DNA from: Ferrimonas senticii DSM 18821
GTDB lineage: Bacteria > Pseudomonadota > Gammaproteobacteria > Enterobacterales > Shewanellaceae
Direction of reading: 5' to 3'
Length of the DNA stretch: 55,341 bases
NCBI RefSeq assembly: GCF_000422665.1
Contig: NZ_AUGM01000001.1
Span: 1-55,341 of the forward strand
Part shown: piece after piece, positions 26,141 through 35,332 of the stretch
How positions within the stretch are numbered: the stretch's first letter is position 1
How the letters are laid out: every line of letters begins with the position of its first letter
Made by a program: the position numbers and the translations under genes
The notes under the pieces: generated by a model
The model's input: the letters and a program-made list of their open reading frames with translations, nothing else
Database searches by the model: none
What the model was told of the DNA's origin: nothing

Positions 26141-26152
26141 CAGAGAATTATC

Positions 26153-26971
26153 ATGCTTACTCTCGATCGCGATCTGTTTAGCAATAACCGCTTGGACTTA
26201 GCCGATTTGCCGGATGAGCAAGCGGCGTTTTCGATCCATGACTTGTCGCTGCGCTACGGCAAAAAGACCGTACTTGATGGCATCACTATGAAGATCCCGC
26301 GCAATCAGATCACCGCTTTTATCGGCCCCAGTGGCTGTGGTAAATCGACCTTGCTGCGCTGCTTAAATCGGATGAACGATCTGATTGACGATTGCCATAT
26401 CGATGGCCAAATCCTGCTGGAAGGCAACGACATCTATCAACGTAAAGTGGATGTCGCCGCGCTTCGGCGGCAGGTGGGGATGGTATTCCAACGACCCAAT
26501 CCATTTCCTAAGTCGATCTATGAAAACGTGGTTTATGGCCTTCGTCTGCAAGGGGTTAACGACCGCCGTCGTCTCGATGAAGCGGTTGAAAAAGGTCTTA
26601 AAGCGGCGGCGTTGTGGGATGAAGTGAAAGATCGGCTTAGCGATAACGCCTTTGGTCTCTCTGGCGGTCAGCAGCAGCGTTTGGTTATTGCTCGTGCTAT
26701 CGCCATTGAACCGCAGGTGCTGCTGCTGGATGAACCGACCTCGGCACTGGATCCGCTATCGACCCTAGTGATTGAAGAGCTGATCACTGGCCTTAAGCGC
26801 GACTACACCGTGGTGATCGTGACCCACAATATGCAACAGGCGGCGCGGGTGTCCGACAACACCGCCTTTATGTATATGGGCAAGCTGGAGGAGTACAGTG
26901 ATACCAACACCCTGTTCACTACCCCAGCGCAAAAAAGCACTGAAGATTACATTACCGGACGGATGGGCTAG
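26153..26971 (+). CDS. pstB: Phosphate ABC transporter ATPase
   Basis: A 272-residue ATPase that powers phosphate import. It has a Walker A motif in [21 protein letters not shown], the signature LSGGQQQR, a Walker B motif [12 protein letters not shown] and the switch His in [15 protein letters not shown]. The phosphate-specific segment [17 protein letters not shown] is present. It follows pstA directly. Confidence 0.97.
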   Translation: MLTLDRDLFSNNRLDLADLPDEQAAFSIHDLSLRYGKKTVLDGITMKIPRNQITAFIGPSGCGKSTLLRCLNRMNDLIDDCHIDGQILLEGNDIYQRKVDVAALRRQVGMVFQRPNPFPKSIYENVVYGLRLQGVNDRRRLDEAVEKGLKAAALWDEVKDRLSDNAFGLSGGQQQRLVIARAIAIEPQVLLLDEPTSALDPLSTLVIEELITGLKRDYTVVIVTHNMQQAARVSDNTAFMYMGKLEEYSDTNTLFTTPAQKSTEDYITGRMG

Positions 26972-27002
26972 GGCGCGTAGCCCAGCTGTGAGCGAGTACC
27001 TT

Positions 27003-27716
27003 ATGGAACACCTGAATATTGGCAAACACATCTCCGGTCAGTTCAATGCTGAACTGGAGGAGATCCGCAACAACGTGATGGCGATGGGCGGACTGGTCGA
27101 GCAACAGCTGACCGACGCGCTCGACGCGCTGGCCCGCAGCAATAAAGCCGAAGCGGAGCAGATCATCGAACGCGACCGCCGGGTTAATTCGATGGAGGTT
27201 TACATCGACGAAGAGTGCACTCGGATCATCGCCAAACGACAACCGGCAGCGTCCGACTTACGGCTGGTGCTGGCGATCTCCAAAGCGGTGACCGAGCTGG
27301 AACGGATCGGCGACAGTGCCGAACGCATTGCCCGTTTGGTGACGCAGCTGCATAACGAACCGAGCCGCAACCGCACCATGATGACCAGCATCGACAGCAT
27401 GGGCCGTCACGCCCAACGGATGCTGCACAACGTGTTGGATGCGTTTGCGCGGATGGATGTTGAAGCGGCGATGCAGATCCACGAAGAGGACGTGCGCCTG
27501 GATGAAGCTTACGAAGGGGTGGTGCGCCAGTTAATGACCTTTATGATGGAAGATCCACGCTCGATCCCGAATATCCTCGAAGTGCTGTGGGCAGTGCGCG
27601 CGCTAGAGCGGGTTGGCGATCGCTGCAAAAACATCTGCGAATACATCATCTACTACGTCAAAGGCAAAGACGTCCGTCACCTCGATCGTTCTCAGGTGCA
27701 AGATATCGTCCGCTGA
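27003..27716 (+). CDS. phoU: Phosphate transport regulator PhoU
   Basis: A 237-residue all-helical protein made of two PhoU repeats. It represses the Pho regulon through PstB and PhoR when phosphate is ample. Metal-binding signatures E-x-x-x-D-x-x-x-R appear around ERIGDSAERIARL in the first repeat and ERVGDRCKNICEYI in the second. The start at ATG 27003 (MEHLNIGKHIS) fits the family. It is the last gene of the pst operon. Confidence 0.96.
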   Translation: MEHLNIGKHISGQFNAELEEIRNNVMAMGGLVEQQLTDALDALARSNKAEAEQIIERDRRVNSMEVYIDEECTRIIAKRQPAASDLRLVLAISKAVTELERIGDSAERIARLVTQLHNEPSRNRTMMTSIDSMGRHAQRMLHNVLDAFARMDVEAAMQIHEEDVRLDEAYEGVVRQLMTFMMEDPRSIPNILEVLWAVRALERVGDRCKNICEYIIYYVKGKDVRHLDRSQVQDIVR

Positions 27717-27738
27717 TAAGGGCTGAAGGAAATGAGCA

Positions 27739-27765
27739 ACGGGCATCAATCGATGCCCGTTTTTG
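27739..27765 (+). terminator. Terminator of the pst-phoU operon
   Basis: ACGGGCATC, loop AATC, GATGCCCGT, then TTTTTG: a 9-bp stem with a T-run 23 bases past the phoU stop. Confidence 0.9.
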
Positions 27766-27836
27766 TTAAATAGACATCCATCTTTCTGTGCTAGTCGGTC
27801 AAGTAAAACGTTGTCGATAGACCACTACACTGCCAA

Positions 27837-28739
27837 TCAATCGTTGGCAAAGTAGGACCTAAGTTTGTTTCTTAGCCAGATGTTGGCGGGGCTGTGTTTC
27901 ATGCGGTTATGGGTTAGTAGGCGATATTTGATGGGCAAGTCGGTAAAGGGGGCATCGAACACTTGTAGCCCCAATTGCTGGGCAAACTGGTCGGCAATGC
28001 TTTTGACTGTGGTCGCGACACAATTGCTGTTGGATATCATCGTCAGCTGTGACACCAAAGAGTCACATTCCGCGGCGATTTGACGCTCCGATATTGGCTC
28101 TTCGGTAAAATAATCCGCTAAATATTCGTCTTCACGACGGAGTTTTAAGGTGACGTGCTTTTCACTATAAAACTGCTTAGTGGAGAGTGAGTTACTGATC
28201 CTTGGATGGCCTTTGCGCGCAATCAGGCAGATCTCATCATTCAGTAAAAACTCAGAAAAGAATGAGGGGGCGGAATAGTTGGCGAAGTCGATGGCCAAAT
28301 CGGCCTGTTGTTGGTTCAGGCTGTTGATCAGCTCTATCTCGCTGGTCAGCGTTGGTTGCAGCTCAATTTCGACATTGCCTAAGGTGTTATCGGCTTCAAT
28401 CTTTGGCAGCAGCATCAACATCACCGGCTCACAGGCATACACCACAAAGCGGCGCGAATTAGCGTTAGAGAAGCCGTCGATCCCTTCCAATGCATTGCGA
28501 ATTTGATTAAGTGCGGGCTCAATCTGGCGAGCTAACTCGTGAGCTTGATGAGTGGCCTCTATTCCTCGGCCACTGCGAACAAAAAGCTGCACGCCCAATT
28601 GCTGCTGCAGCCGCTTAAGCACGCCACTGACGCCGGGTTGAGTTAAGCCCAAAGTCTCTGCCGCGATGGTAATAGAACTGTGCTGATAAACGGCGATAAA
28701 GACCCGCAGCAAGTTAAGATCGATATTAGATAACCGCAC
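27837..28739 (-). CDS. LysR-family transcriptional regulator
   Basis: A 300-residue LysR-type regulator. The N-terminal helix-turn-helix reads NLLRVFIAVYQHSSITIAAE and ETLGLTQPGVSGVLKRLQQ. The effector domain follows, including DLAIDFANY. It is divergent from the alkyl sulfatase gene, with 121 bases between them holding an ATCA-N7-TGAT palindrome. It therefore most likely controls that gene, as SdsB controls sdsA in Pseudomonas. The effector is not evident from the sequence. Confidence 0.88.
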   Translation of the reverse strand: MRLSNIDLNLLRVFIAVYQHSSITIAAETLGLTQPGVSGVLKRLQQQLGVQLFVRSGRGIEATHQAHELARQIEPALNQIRNALEGIDGFSNANSRRFVVYACEPVMLMLLPKIEADNTLGNVEIELQPTLTSEIELINSLNQQQADLAIDFANYSAPSFFSEFLLNDEICLIARKGHPRISNSLSTKQFYSEKHVTLKLRREDEYLADYFTEEPISERQIAAECDSLVSQLTMISNSNCVATTVKSIADQFAQQLGLQVFDAPFTDLPIKYRLLTHNRMKHSPANIWLRNKLRSYFAND

Positions 28740-28754
28740 AACCTTACCCTTAAC

Positions 28755-28773
28755 ACATCACCATTTATGATGT
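28755..28773. promoter_or_regulatory. LysR-type operator (T-N11-A palindrome)
   Basis: ACATCA, seven bases, TGATGT is a perfect 6-bp inverted repeat containing T-N11-A. It lies just upstream of the LysR gene start and about 90 bases before the divergent sulfatase, the standard place for autoregulation and target activation. Confidence 0.6.
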
Positions 28774-28860
28774 TTTAAATAAAGTTTTGTGCATGTATCT
28801 CGATGTGTCAAGCCAATAAAGTGAGCCCATGTTCAATATCTAGCTACCAAGAGGCTTACT

Positions 28861-30879
28861 ATGAAAAGATCTATTGCACCATCAGCGATTACCCTTGCAC
28901 TAATAGTTTCCTTTGCAGCATCAGCAGACTACGCCAGTTTAGAAAGCTACCAAGGCAAGCCTGCAACTCAGCATACCCAAGATGCCAATGCGGCCTTGGC
29001 ACAACAACTGCCGTGGCAGGATGTCACTGCTTTTGAACGCACCAACAAAGGGCTAATTGCCGAGTTTGGTAGCCATGACGCTGGCGAGCTGAAAAATCGA
29101 TTTGAATACATGGCGCAGATGAGTGTGGATGAGCTGCCGGCATCGGTGAATCCCTCTATCTGGCGTCAAGGGATGCTTAACTACGCCGCCGGCGGTTTAT
29201 ATCAGGTGGCCGATGGCGTGTATCAAATCCGCGGCGCTGACATCTCGAACATGACCATCTACCGCACCAACAACGGCTACGTTATTCACGATCCGCTGCT
29301 TTCCAAAGAAGCGGCGGCCGCATCATGGCAGTTTGCCAAACTGCATCTGCCTAAGATCAATGGCGAGCATAAGATCACCGGCATCATCTATTCGCACATG
29401 CATGCGGATCACTTTGGTGGCTCCCGCGGGATTGTGGAATCGGGTGATCTGATTGATGGCGCCCCAATTTATGCCCCTAACGACTTCATTAAAGAGCTGG
29501 CGGATGAAAACGTGATTGCTGGGGCGGCCATGGGTCGTCGAGCCAACTATCAATATGGCACCACCCTAGATAACAATACTCAGGGGATTGTCGATAATGC
29601 GCTTGGTCTGGGCACCTCCCGGGGGAAAGTAACCTTGGTTGCGCCAACAGAGGAGATTGAGTCCCGCGAAAAGGTGATCACCATTGATGGTTTGGAATTT
29701 CACGCCATCAATATGCCCGGCGCTGAAGCCCCGGCGGAAATCGTACTTTATATTCCCGAGTATCGCTCATTGAATACCGCGGAATTAACCTATGACGGCA
29801 TGCACAATATCTACACCTTCCGCGGCGCCAAAGTCCGTGATGCCTTGGTGTGGACCAAGTACCTAACCGAGCTGAAATTGCGTTATGTCGACAGCGGTTT
29901 AGTGGACAACATTCATGCGGCGCACTCGGCTCCGGTCTGGAATGATGCGACTACCCCAAGCAATGAAATCTCGGATTATATGACGCTGCAGCGGGACAAT
30001 TATGGCTTTATCCATAACCAAGCGATGCGTCTAGCCAATCACGGGGTCACCATCCACGATGTCGGCCGCGAGATTGAAAAAATCGTGCCGCAAGCGCAGC
30101 AAGATACTTGGCACACCAACGGTTATCACGGCTCGTACAGTCATAATGCGCGGGCAGTAGTAAACCTCTACTTGGGCTACCATGATATGAATCCAGTGAA
30201 TACCAATCCGCTGCAAACCAAAGAGAAGTCTTGTGTTTATGTCGAGGCAGCCGGGGCCGATACCTTATTTAAAGCCGGCCAAGCGCACTTTAATAACGGC
30301 GAATACCAACAGGCATCGCAGCTGTTTAATGATCTGGTTCAGTGTCAGCCAAGCAATATCGATTACCGCTTTGCTTTAGCGGACAGCTTTGAACAGCAAG
30401 GTTATCAGTCAGAGACCATGGCGTGGCGCAACTCGTACCTGCAGGGGGCGGTAGAGCTTAGAACTGGCGAGATCCAGCCTTCTATCAAGCTTGCCTCGCC
30501 AGACGTGATAGCTAACACCCCAACCGGTATGTTTTTAGATTTCTTGGCGGTACGGCTGAATGCTGAAAAAGCGGAACAAGCCGGGTTAGACTTTAACTTT
30601 GGTATCTACCATCCCGACTTAAACGAGCGCTACTTTGGCGAGGTTTCCAACTCAAATATGGCCAATATTGAAGTTGCCGAGCCGCCAAAGACCGACGTGA
30701 CGCTGCAACTTAATAAGGTGGATATGACGGCCATGGTGCTGGGGCAAGTCACACTGGATGAGCTGGTTCAATCGGGTAAAGCCAAACTCAGCGGCAATAG
30801 CGAACTGATTGGCCAATTAGCAAACTGCTTGGATGATTTTGATGGCATGTTTGAAATCCTGCCAATGCCAGAGAAATGA
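28861..30879 (+). CDS. Secreted alkyl sulfatase (metallo-beta-lactamase fold, SdsA/YjcS type)
   Basis: A 672-residue enzyme expected to hydrolyse primary alkyl sulfates, such as SDS, to alcohol and sulfate. An N-terminal signal peptide (about residues 1-21) predicts export to the periplasm. The zinc site motif HMHADH (179-184) is followed by GGSRGIV. More ligands are likely in AELTYDGMHNIYTFRGAKVRD. A dimerisation domain follows (NYGFIHNQAMRLANHG, YHGSYSHNARAVVNLYLG), then a TPR-like stretch and an SCP2-like C-terminal domain. GAGG lies six bases before ATG 28861. The gene has its own terminator and stands opposite its presumed LysR regulator. Confidence 0.9.
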   Translation: MKRSIAPSAITLALIVSFAASADYASLESYQGKPATQHTQDANAALAQQLPWQDVTAFERTNKGLIAEFGSHDAGELKNRFEYMAQMSVDELPASVNPSIWRQGMLNYAAGGLYQVADGVYQIRGADISNMTIYRTNNGYVIHDPLLSKEAAAASWQFAKLHLPKINGEHKITGIIYSHMHADHFGGSRGIVESGDLIDGAPIYAPNDFIKELADENVIAGAAMGRRANYQYGTTLDNNTQGIVDNALGLGTSRGKVTLVAPTEEIESREKVITIDGLEFHAINMPGAEAPAEIVLYIPEYRSLNTAELTYDGMHNIYTFRGAKVRDALVWTKYLTELKLRYVDSGLVDNIHAAHSAPVWNDATTPSNEISDYMTLQRDNYGFIHNQAMRLANHGVTIHDVGREIEKIVPQAQQDTWHTNGYHGSYSHNARAVVNLYLGYHDMNPVNTNPLQTKEKSCVYVEAAGADTLFKAGQAHFNNGEYQQASQLFNDLVQCQPSNIDYRFALADSFEQQGYQSETMAWRNSYLQGAVELRTGEIQPSIKLASPDVIANTPTGMFLDFLAVRLNAEKAEQAGLDFNFGIYHPDLNERYFGEVSNSNMANIEVAEPPKTDVTLQLNKVDMTAMVLGQVTLDELVQSGKAKLSGNSELIGQLANCLDDFDGMFEILPMPEK

Positions 30880-30918
30880 ACCGTTAGCCTTGTTTGACTA
30901 AAACTCGTATCACACTAG

Positions 30919-30946
30919 GCCAGCGGTTGAGTCCGCTGGCTTTTTT
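30919..30946 (+). terminator. Terminator of the alkyl sulfatase gene
   Basis: GCCAGCGG, loop TTGAGT, CCGCTGGC and six T: an 8-bp stem with a T-run. Confidence 0.9.
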
Positions 30947-31009
30947 GTCGGTATCATTATTGCGATGAATTTGGGGATTGTCGTGCTATCAAGACCGATT
31001 GCAGACAGC

Positions 31010-31384
31010 TTATTTCCAAATATCAAAAACCGCTTCAATGTTATGGCCATCGGGATCATGAACAAAGCAAGCGTAATAGTTTTCGGTATAGTGCGGTCGC
31101 GGTCCTGGCGCTCCATTATCTCGGGCTCCGGCTAAAATGGCCGCATCATAAAACTCCCGCACTTTTTGTTGGTTCGCTACCCTGAAAGCAATATGAAAGC
31201 TGGTTAACGGCCCGGTTGTCTTGGCGCTGCAGATCTCGAATAGGAATCCCTTGCCGAGGTCAAATGCCCAAAACTTACCCGGTTCACCAAAGGCAACTTT
31301 GTAGCCTAATGGAGCAAAAGCGGCTTCATAGAACTTGCGGCTTCGCTCTAAGTCACTGACGGAAATTGTGACGTGGTCGATCAT
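31010..31384 (-). CDS. VOC-family (glyoxalase-like) protein
   Basis: A 124-residue protein with the vicinal-oxygen-chelate fold: MIDHVTISVSDLERSRKFYEAAF at the N-terminus and FVHDPDGHNIEAVF at the end, the usual H...E metal-ligand pattern of the family. The substrate cannot be told from sequence; fosfomycin-type and lyase-type members differ little at this level. It is a single gene. Confidence 0.85.
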   Translation of the reverse strand: MIDHVTISVSDLERSRKFYEAAFAPLGYKVAFGEPGKFWAFDLGKGFLFEICSAKTTGPLTSFHIAFRVANQQKVREFYDAAILAGARDNGAPGPRPHYTENYYACFVHDPDGHNIEAVFDIWK

Positions 31385-31593
31385 GTTTATACCCAGATTT
31401 TGTTTTGCTTATTTTTCGATATTAGCGCCGAACAGGGCGTCGCAGAGAATACTAATTTCAATGTTATCGCTGCCAACGCTGGTGTAGCCCGCCGCAGTGG
31501 CCAGCAAGTGATGACTCAGCCATTAAGCCCCAGTGGCTTTTCTGCTAAACTCCGCCAAATTTTCTGAATGACAGCCATTTTCTTGAGGTATTC
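31385..31593. promoter_or_regulatory. Intergenic region upstream of VF530-like gene
   Basis: Divergent promoter region between the VOC gene and the small VF530-type gene. GAGGT lies just before ATG 31594. I see no operator that I can name. Confidence 0.3.
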
Positions 31594-31821
31594 ATGACTC
31601 AGCAGCAACCGAACAACCCGTTACATGGGGTGACCTTAGAGATGGTGGTGACCCGTCTGGTAGAGCACTACGGCTGGGAATACCTTGATCGTGAGATCCG
31701 CATTAACTGTTTTCACAGCAATCCGTCGGTGAAGTCGTCACTGAAGTTTCTGCGCCGTACTCAGTGGGCACGCGACAAGGTTGAAGCCCTGTACATCGAT
31801 ACCTTTCCAAACGGCTTTTAA
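31594..31821 (+). CDS. VF530/DUF2132-family small protein
   Basis: A 75-residue protein typical of the VF530 (DUF2132) family: [20 protein letters not shown], the strictly placed W-x-x-L in [13 protein letters not shown], then [18 protein letters not shown]. Members are small and helical and have been proposed to bind DNA on structural grounds; their function is unknown. The gene stands alone. Confidence 0.88.
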   Translation: MTQQQPNNPLHGVTLEMVVTRLVEHYGWEYLDREIRINCFHSNPSVKSSLKFLRRTQWARDKVEALYIDTFPNGF

Positions 31822-31863
31822 GGATTATCGACACCGCGCGGCTCGCCGCGGAGCATCAAGCAC

Positions 31864-31893
31864 AACGGCGGCACATTCTGATGTGCCGCCGTT
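31864..31893. terminator. Bidirectional terminator
   Basis: AACGGCGGCACAT, loop TCTG, ATGTGCCGCCGTT: a perfect 13-bp stem between two convergent genes, followed by GTTGTTT. Confidence 0.8.
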
Positions 31894-31906
31894 GTTGTTT
31901 GCGGGC

Positions 31907-33352
31907 TTATTTGGCGTACGCCAATGAATCGACCGCGCCTTGGCCGCTGTGGACGCCGCCTTCAGAAACGGAGGCCGGTTTGCTGCGAATAAGGTAACCG
32001 GCGTAGCCCAGTTCGCTGGTTAGGGAATGGCCATCAAGGTGCAGGGTAAACATGCCAATTTCGCTTATCAGATCATCCACTTGCTGCGCTTCGCCTTGGC
32101 GGACAATCAGCGCCGGACTTTGGCGATGATGCGGGTGTAAGCGGCGCATCAGCGACCATGCCGAGTACTGGTGCGGTTGGATCTGCTTAAGTTTTGGCAG
32201 GATATCGTCGCCAAACACGCAGTGGCCGCCGCCTTCACCTTGGTTTTTTAACACCCAATCGTGGCTATCTTGGCTGGCAAACCAGTTGGCGGAGCTGTTA
32301 TCCAGCGGTCGCATCTCGCCTAAAAACGGTTTGATCCGCTGCGCTTCATCTAGGCTGACGCCGAACTGGGTAAGTTCCTCTGCGCTCATGGTTGATAGCA
32401 ACATCTGCACCCGTTTGCTGGTGGCCAGTTGTTGGCTGACGGTGGCGTTGATGGCGACGCGGTGCTGTTCCATCATCACACGCACTTTGCCGAGCAACGA
32501 ACAGCAGTGACCACCATCGAGATCCGCCGCCATGTAGTCGCAGTGCTGATAACCGGCACGCAGATAGATGGCATCGACGCCGCCGAGTCCTTGCAGCAGC
32601 AAACGTTGATTGTCACCAGAGGCCAATTGGTCATGCAATTGGCGGAAACTGCGGCGCACGGTACGCACCCCTTCGGCTTGCAGCGCTTGCTCCAGCAGGT
32701 GCTGATCGTAGACGTTATCTTCATCCGGCTGCACCACCATGATAAACAGCGGTTGGCCAGTTTCTCCGGCTTGGGCGCGAACGCTGTGGGCGGCACCAGC
32801 GATGCCTTTGGCCAGGTGTTCGATGGCGTGGTTTGGCACTAACTCCAGATTGTCGACTTCCGACCACTGTCTAAAGGCCGCGGGCCACTGCCGTTGAACA
32901 AAATCGTGCAGTTGATGGGCGCGCTGCCCAAATGGCCCCATACCAGCGGCAATGCCATTAAATTCAATCAGTTTCGGGCCATGCTTGGCGTCATCCATAA
33001 AGTCGGTGCGCATCAGCAGCATCGGCAGTCGTGGCGCCTCGTTGCCCTCGAAATGGATCTCGTCGTGCAGTGCCGCCAGACTGGCAAAAAACGGATCGCC
33101 GTCGATCAGCGGGGTGATCGCTTGCTGCAAAAACGGATGATCTTCGGAAACGCCGTGGATCAGTTTACCCAGCAGCGGTACCGTCGATTTAAGCAGTTCA
33201 AAGCGATCACGCTCGATGATGGTTGGCGCCAAGCTAAAGGCGCAGTGCTGGGCACTGTGGGCGGCGGTTTTCAGTGCCATGCCGTTAAGCAGACTCCATT
33301 CAATGGCGTCTTGTACGGCAGAGTTGGTGGCAAGTGGAAGCATGGTTGGCAC
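31907..33352 (-). CDS. Eukaryotic-type glutathione synthetase
   Basis: This 481-residue ATP-grasp enzyme is expected to join gamma-glutamylcysteine and glycine. It follows the eukaryotic GSHB family, not bacterial GshB (about 315 residues). Signatures are LLNGMALKT near the N-terminus, SEDHPFLQQAITPLIDGDPF, the glycine-rich KNQGEGGGHCVFGDDI, and ELGYAGYLIRSKP followed by the alanine-loop equivalent SEGGVHSGQGAVDSLAY. Eukaryotic-type members are known in scattered bacteria, probably by horizontal transfer. No gshA lies nearby. Base usage looks like that of its neighbours, so any transfer is old. Confidence 0.85.
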   Translation of the reverse strand: MPTMLPLATNSAVQDAIEWSLLNGMALKTAAHSAQHCAFSLAPTIIERDRFELLKSTVPLLGKLIHGVSEDHPFLQQAITPLIDGDPFFASLAALHDEIHFEGNEAPRLPMLLMRTDFMDDAKHGPKLIEFNGIAAGMGPFGQRAHQLHDFVQRQWPAAFRQWSEVDNLELVPNHAIEHLAKGIAGAAHSVRAQAGETGQPLFIMVVQPDEDNVYDQHLLEQALQAEGVRTVRRSFRQLHDQLASGDNQRLLLQGLGGVDAIYLRAGYQHCDYMAADLDGGHCCSLLGKVRVMMEQHRVAINATVSQQLATSKRVQMLLSTMSAEELTQFGVSLDEAQRIKPFLGEMRPLDNSSANWFASQDSHDWVLKNQGEGGGHCVFGDDILPKLKQIQPHQYSAWSLMRRLHPHHRQSPALIVRQGEAQQVDDLISEIGMFTLHLDGHSLTSELGYAGYLIRSKPASVSEGGVHSGQGAVDSLAYAK

Positions 33353-33427
33353 CTACAGGGTGAACATTAACATGTCGCTTAAATGTAGATGCCCAGATGA
33401 CTTTTCAAGGTTTATCGAAATATCTTT

Positions 33428-33958
33428 TTAAGCGGTGCTGGCAACCGGCTTTTTCTGCAGTTTGCGTTGCAGGGTGCGACGATGCATGTTCAGTTGCCGA
33501 GCGGTGGCGGAGACGTTGCCTTCGTTGGCGGCCAATACTTGATTTAAATGCTCCCACTCCAACCGCTCTGGCGACATGGTGTCCAGCAGTAGCGCGTCAT
33601 TGTTGTGCCCTTGGCCGGTTAACGCCTTCAGTAGCGCTTGGGTATCGGCCGGTTTAGACAAATAATCGTCGGCACCACGGCGCATCGCTTCCACCGCCGA
33701 GGCGATGCTGGCAAAGCCGGTCAGCAGCACCAATTTGACCGTTGGCAGGGCGCTGCGCAGTGGCGTAACCAGATCTAGGCCACTATCGTGATTTAATTTC
33801 AGATCCAACAGGATATGGCTCGGTTGCCATTGGCGGGCGCTGGCCAGTGCCAGATCCGCCTGATGAATGCAGTGGCACTCAAAGCCATGGCGGGTCATCC
33901 GCCGCGCAAGAGCGCTGGCAAAGGCGATATCGTCCTCGATAATCAGTAACTTCATCAT
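33428..33958 (-). CDS. RegA/PrrA/ActR-type response regulator
   Basis: A 176-residue response regulator. The receiver domain has the acidic pocket IIEDD, phospho-acceptor D52 in ILLDLKL and K in LSKPAD. The short C-terminal Fis-like helix-turn-helix, EGNVSATARQLNMHRRTLQRKLQ, is nearly diagnostic of the RegA/PrrA/ActR family of global redox regulators. The paired kinase gene ends two bases upstream. Targets in other bacteria include respiratory and hydrogenase genes; here a matching palindrome lies upstream of the kinase (35333-35351). Confidence 0.92.
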   Translation of the reverse strand: MMKLLIIEDDIAFASALARRMTRHGFECHCIHQADLALASARQWQPSHILLDLKLNHDSGLDLVTPLRSALPTVKLVLLTGFASIASAVEAMRRGADDYLSKPADTQALLKALTGQGHNNDALLLDTMSPERLEWEHLNQVLAANEGNVSATARQLNMHRRTLQRKLQKKPVASTA

Positions 33959-33960
33959 TG

Positions 33961-35217
33961 TTAAGCGCCGACAGATGCACGGTAGGGCAGCGTCACGGTG
34001 GCGATTGCCCCTTGCTGTGGGTGGTTACTTAATTTGAGCGAGCCACCTAAGCGTTCCAGCGTGGTATTGGATAGCAGCACCGCGATCCCCAATCCCTCGG
34101 TACTGGCCAGCAACTCACCGCCAAGCTCTTGTAAGCGGTCGTGGGCAATGCCATCGCCAAAATCTCGCAGCGACAGCACTAAGCGATCCGAATCGGTGGT
34201 GACGCTGAGTTGCAGTTGATTGTTGCCGGTACGGTGATTAGCGGCAACGGCGTTTTGTACCAAATTCAGCAGCGCGGGCAGTAACATGCCGTCGGCTTTG
34301 ACTTCACCGTCGGTGCCGTTATCGCAGCGCAACTTTTGATCGGGGAAATGCAGCAGCACCGCCTCTTGCAGCTGTGTCAGCAGCGGTTTGCAGTGTTGCC
34401 AGCGGATCTGACCTTCGCGGATCTCCACCGCTAATTGACGGAAGTAATCCAGATGCTGGCGGCACTGGGCCAATGGCTCGGCCAGATCCGCCACCGCTGG
34501 ATCGGTCGGGTGCATCTCGGCTAACTCCTCGTACAACATCTGCATGGTGGCCAATGGGGTCGCGACGTTATGAGTGACTTGCGCTGATGCGGTTCCAAGC
34601 GCCAGCAGCTGCTCTTGACGCAGTTGGGCTTCACGCTGCAAGGCGATGGCGCGTTCTCGTTTGGCGATCATCTTGGCCATGGTGCCCACCACCAACGCAA
34701 TCACCACCACCGAAAGCAGGAAGCTGACCCACATGCCGTGGTAGTGTTCGGTCATGTCCATTTCGTGCATCACCATCATTTTTGGCATCTGCCAAATCAG
34801 CCAGCTATAGGCGATCATCGCTGCCGTGGTGAAGGCGACGATGTAGCGGGTAGAGAGGCTAACCCCAGCAAACACCACCGGTAAGATTAGGGCCGAGACA
34901 AAGGCGTTGGTGGCGCCGCCATTCACTGCCAGCAGGGCGGTCATGATAATAAGTTCGGCACTTATCTGTAGCGCTTGGGCGAACACGCTGGGGCGTTTCT
35001 GGCGGTACAGCAACAGCATGCTAGTGACGTGAAACAGCGATGCCAGCAGCAAAATAGAGACCGAACTGGCAAGAAACTGATAAGGCGTCCCCATCGCCCC
35101 TTCACTGGCGAAGTAGCCCCAAAACAGCAGCAACCAAATTGAGCGGCACAACAACAGTTTTTGCAGTGGCAGCAACCGCTCGGTGTAATGCCAGAGGGAA
35201 TCGATAAAGGCGCGCAT
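33961..35217 (-). CDS. RegB/PrrB-type sensor histidine kinase
   Basis: About 418 residues from ATG 35217 (MRAFIDSLWHYTERL); an upstream ATG at 35295 would add 26 residues, but the shorter start better fits the family. Six membrane helices carry NGGATNAF, close to the GGxxNPF quinone-sensing loop of RegB. The H-box reads VTHNVATPLATM, where RegB has HELGTPLATI. The N-box (LLNLVQNAVAANHRTG) and G-boxes (RDFGDGIAHD, TEGLGIAVLL) are intact. The redox-active cysteine after the RegB H-box region is not obvious here. It should phosphorylate the regulator encoded downstream. Confidence 0.88.
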   Translation of the reverse strand: MRAFIDSLWHYTERLLPLQKLLLCRSIWLLLFWGYFASEGAMGTPYQFLASSVSILLLASLFHVTSMLLLYRQKRPSVFAQALQISAELIIMTALLAVNGGATNAFVSALILPVVFAGVSLSTRYIVAFTTAAMIAYSWLIWQMPKMMVMHEMDMTEHYHGMWVSFLLSVVVIALVVGTMAKMIAKRERAIALQREAQLRQEQLLALGTASAQVTHNVATPLATMQMLYEELAEMHPTDPAVADLAEPLAQCRQHLDYFRQLAVEIREGQIRWQHCKPLLTQLQEAVLLHFPDQKLRCDNGTDGEVKADGMLLPALLNLVQNAVAANHRTGNNQLQLSVTTDSDRLVLSLRDFGDGIAHDRLQELGGELLASTEGLGIAVLLSNTTLERLGGSLKLSNHPQQGAIATVTLPYRASVGA

Positions 35218-35332
35218 AAGTGACTCAGGGTAAATAGCGATGGCCGCAATGGGCTGATTAACTCGATACCCTAGATTTTTTCGCTGCCGATGCAATCACG
35301 GGCGATGGATTTGTCGGGCGGATCACGACTGC

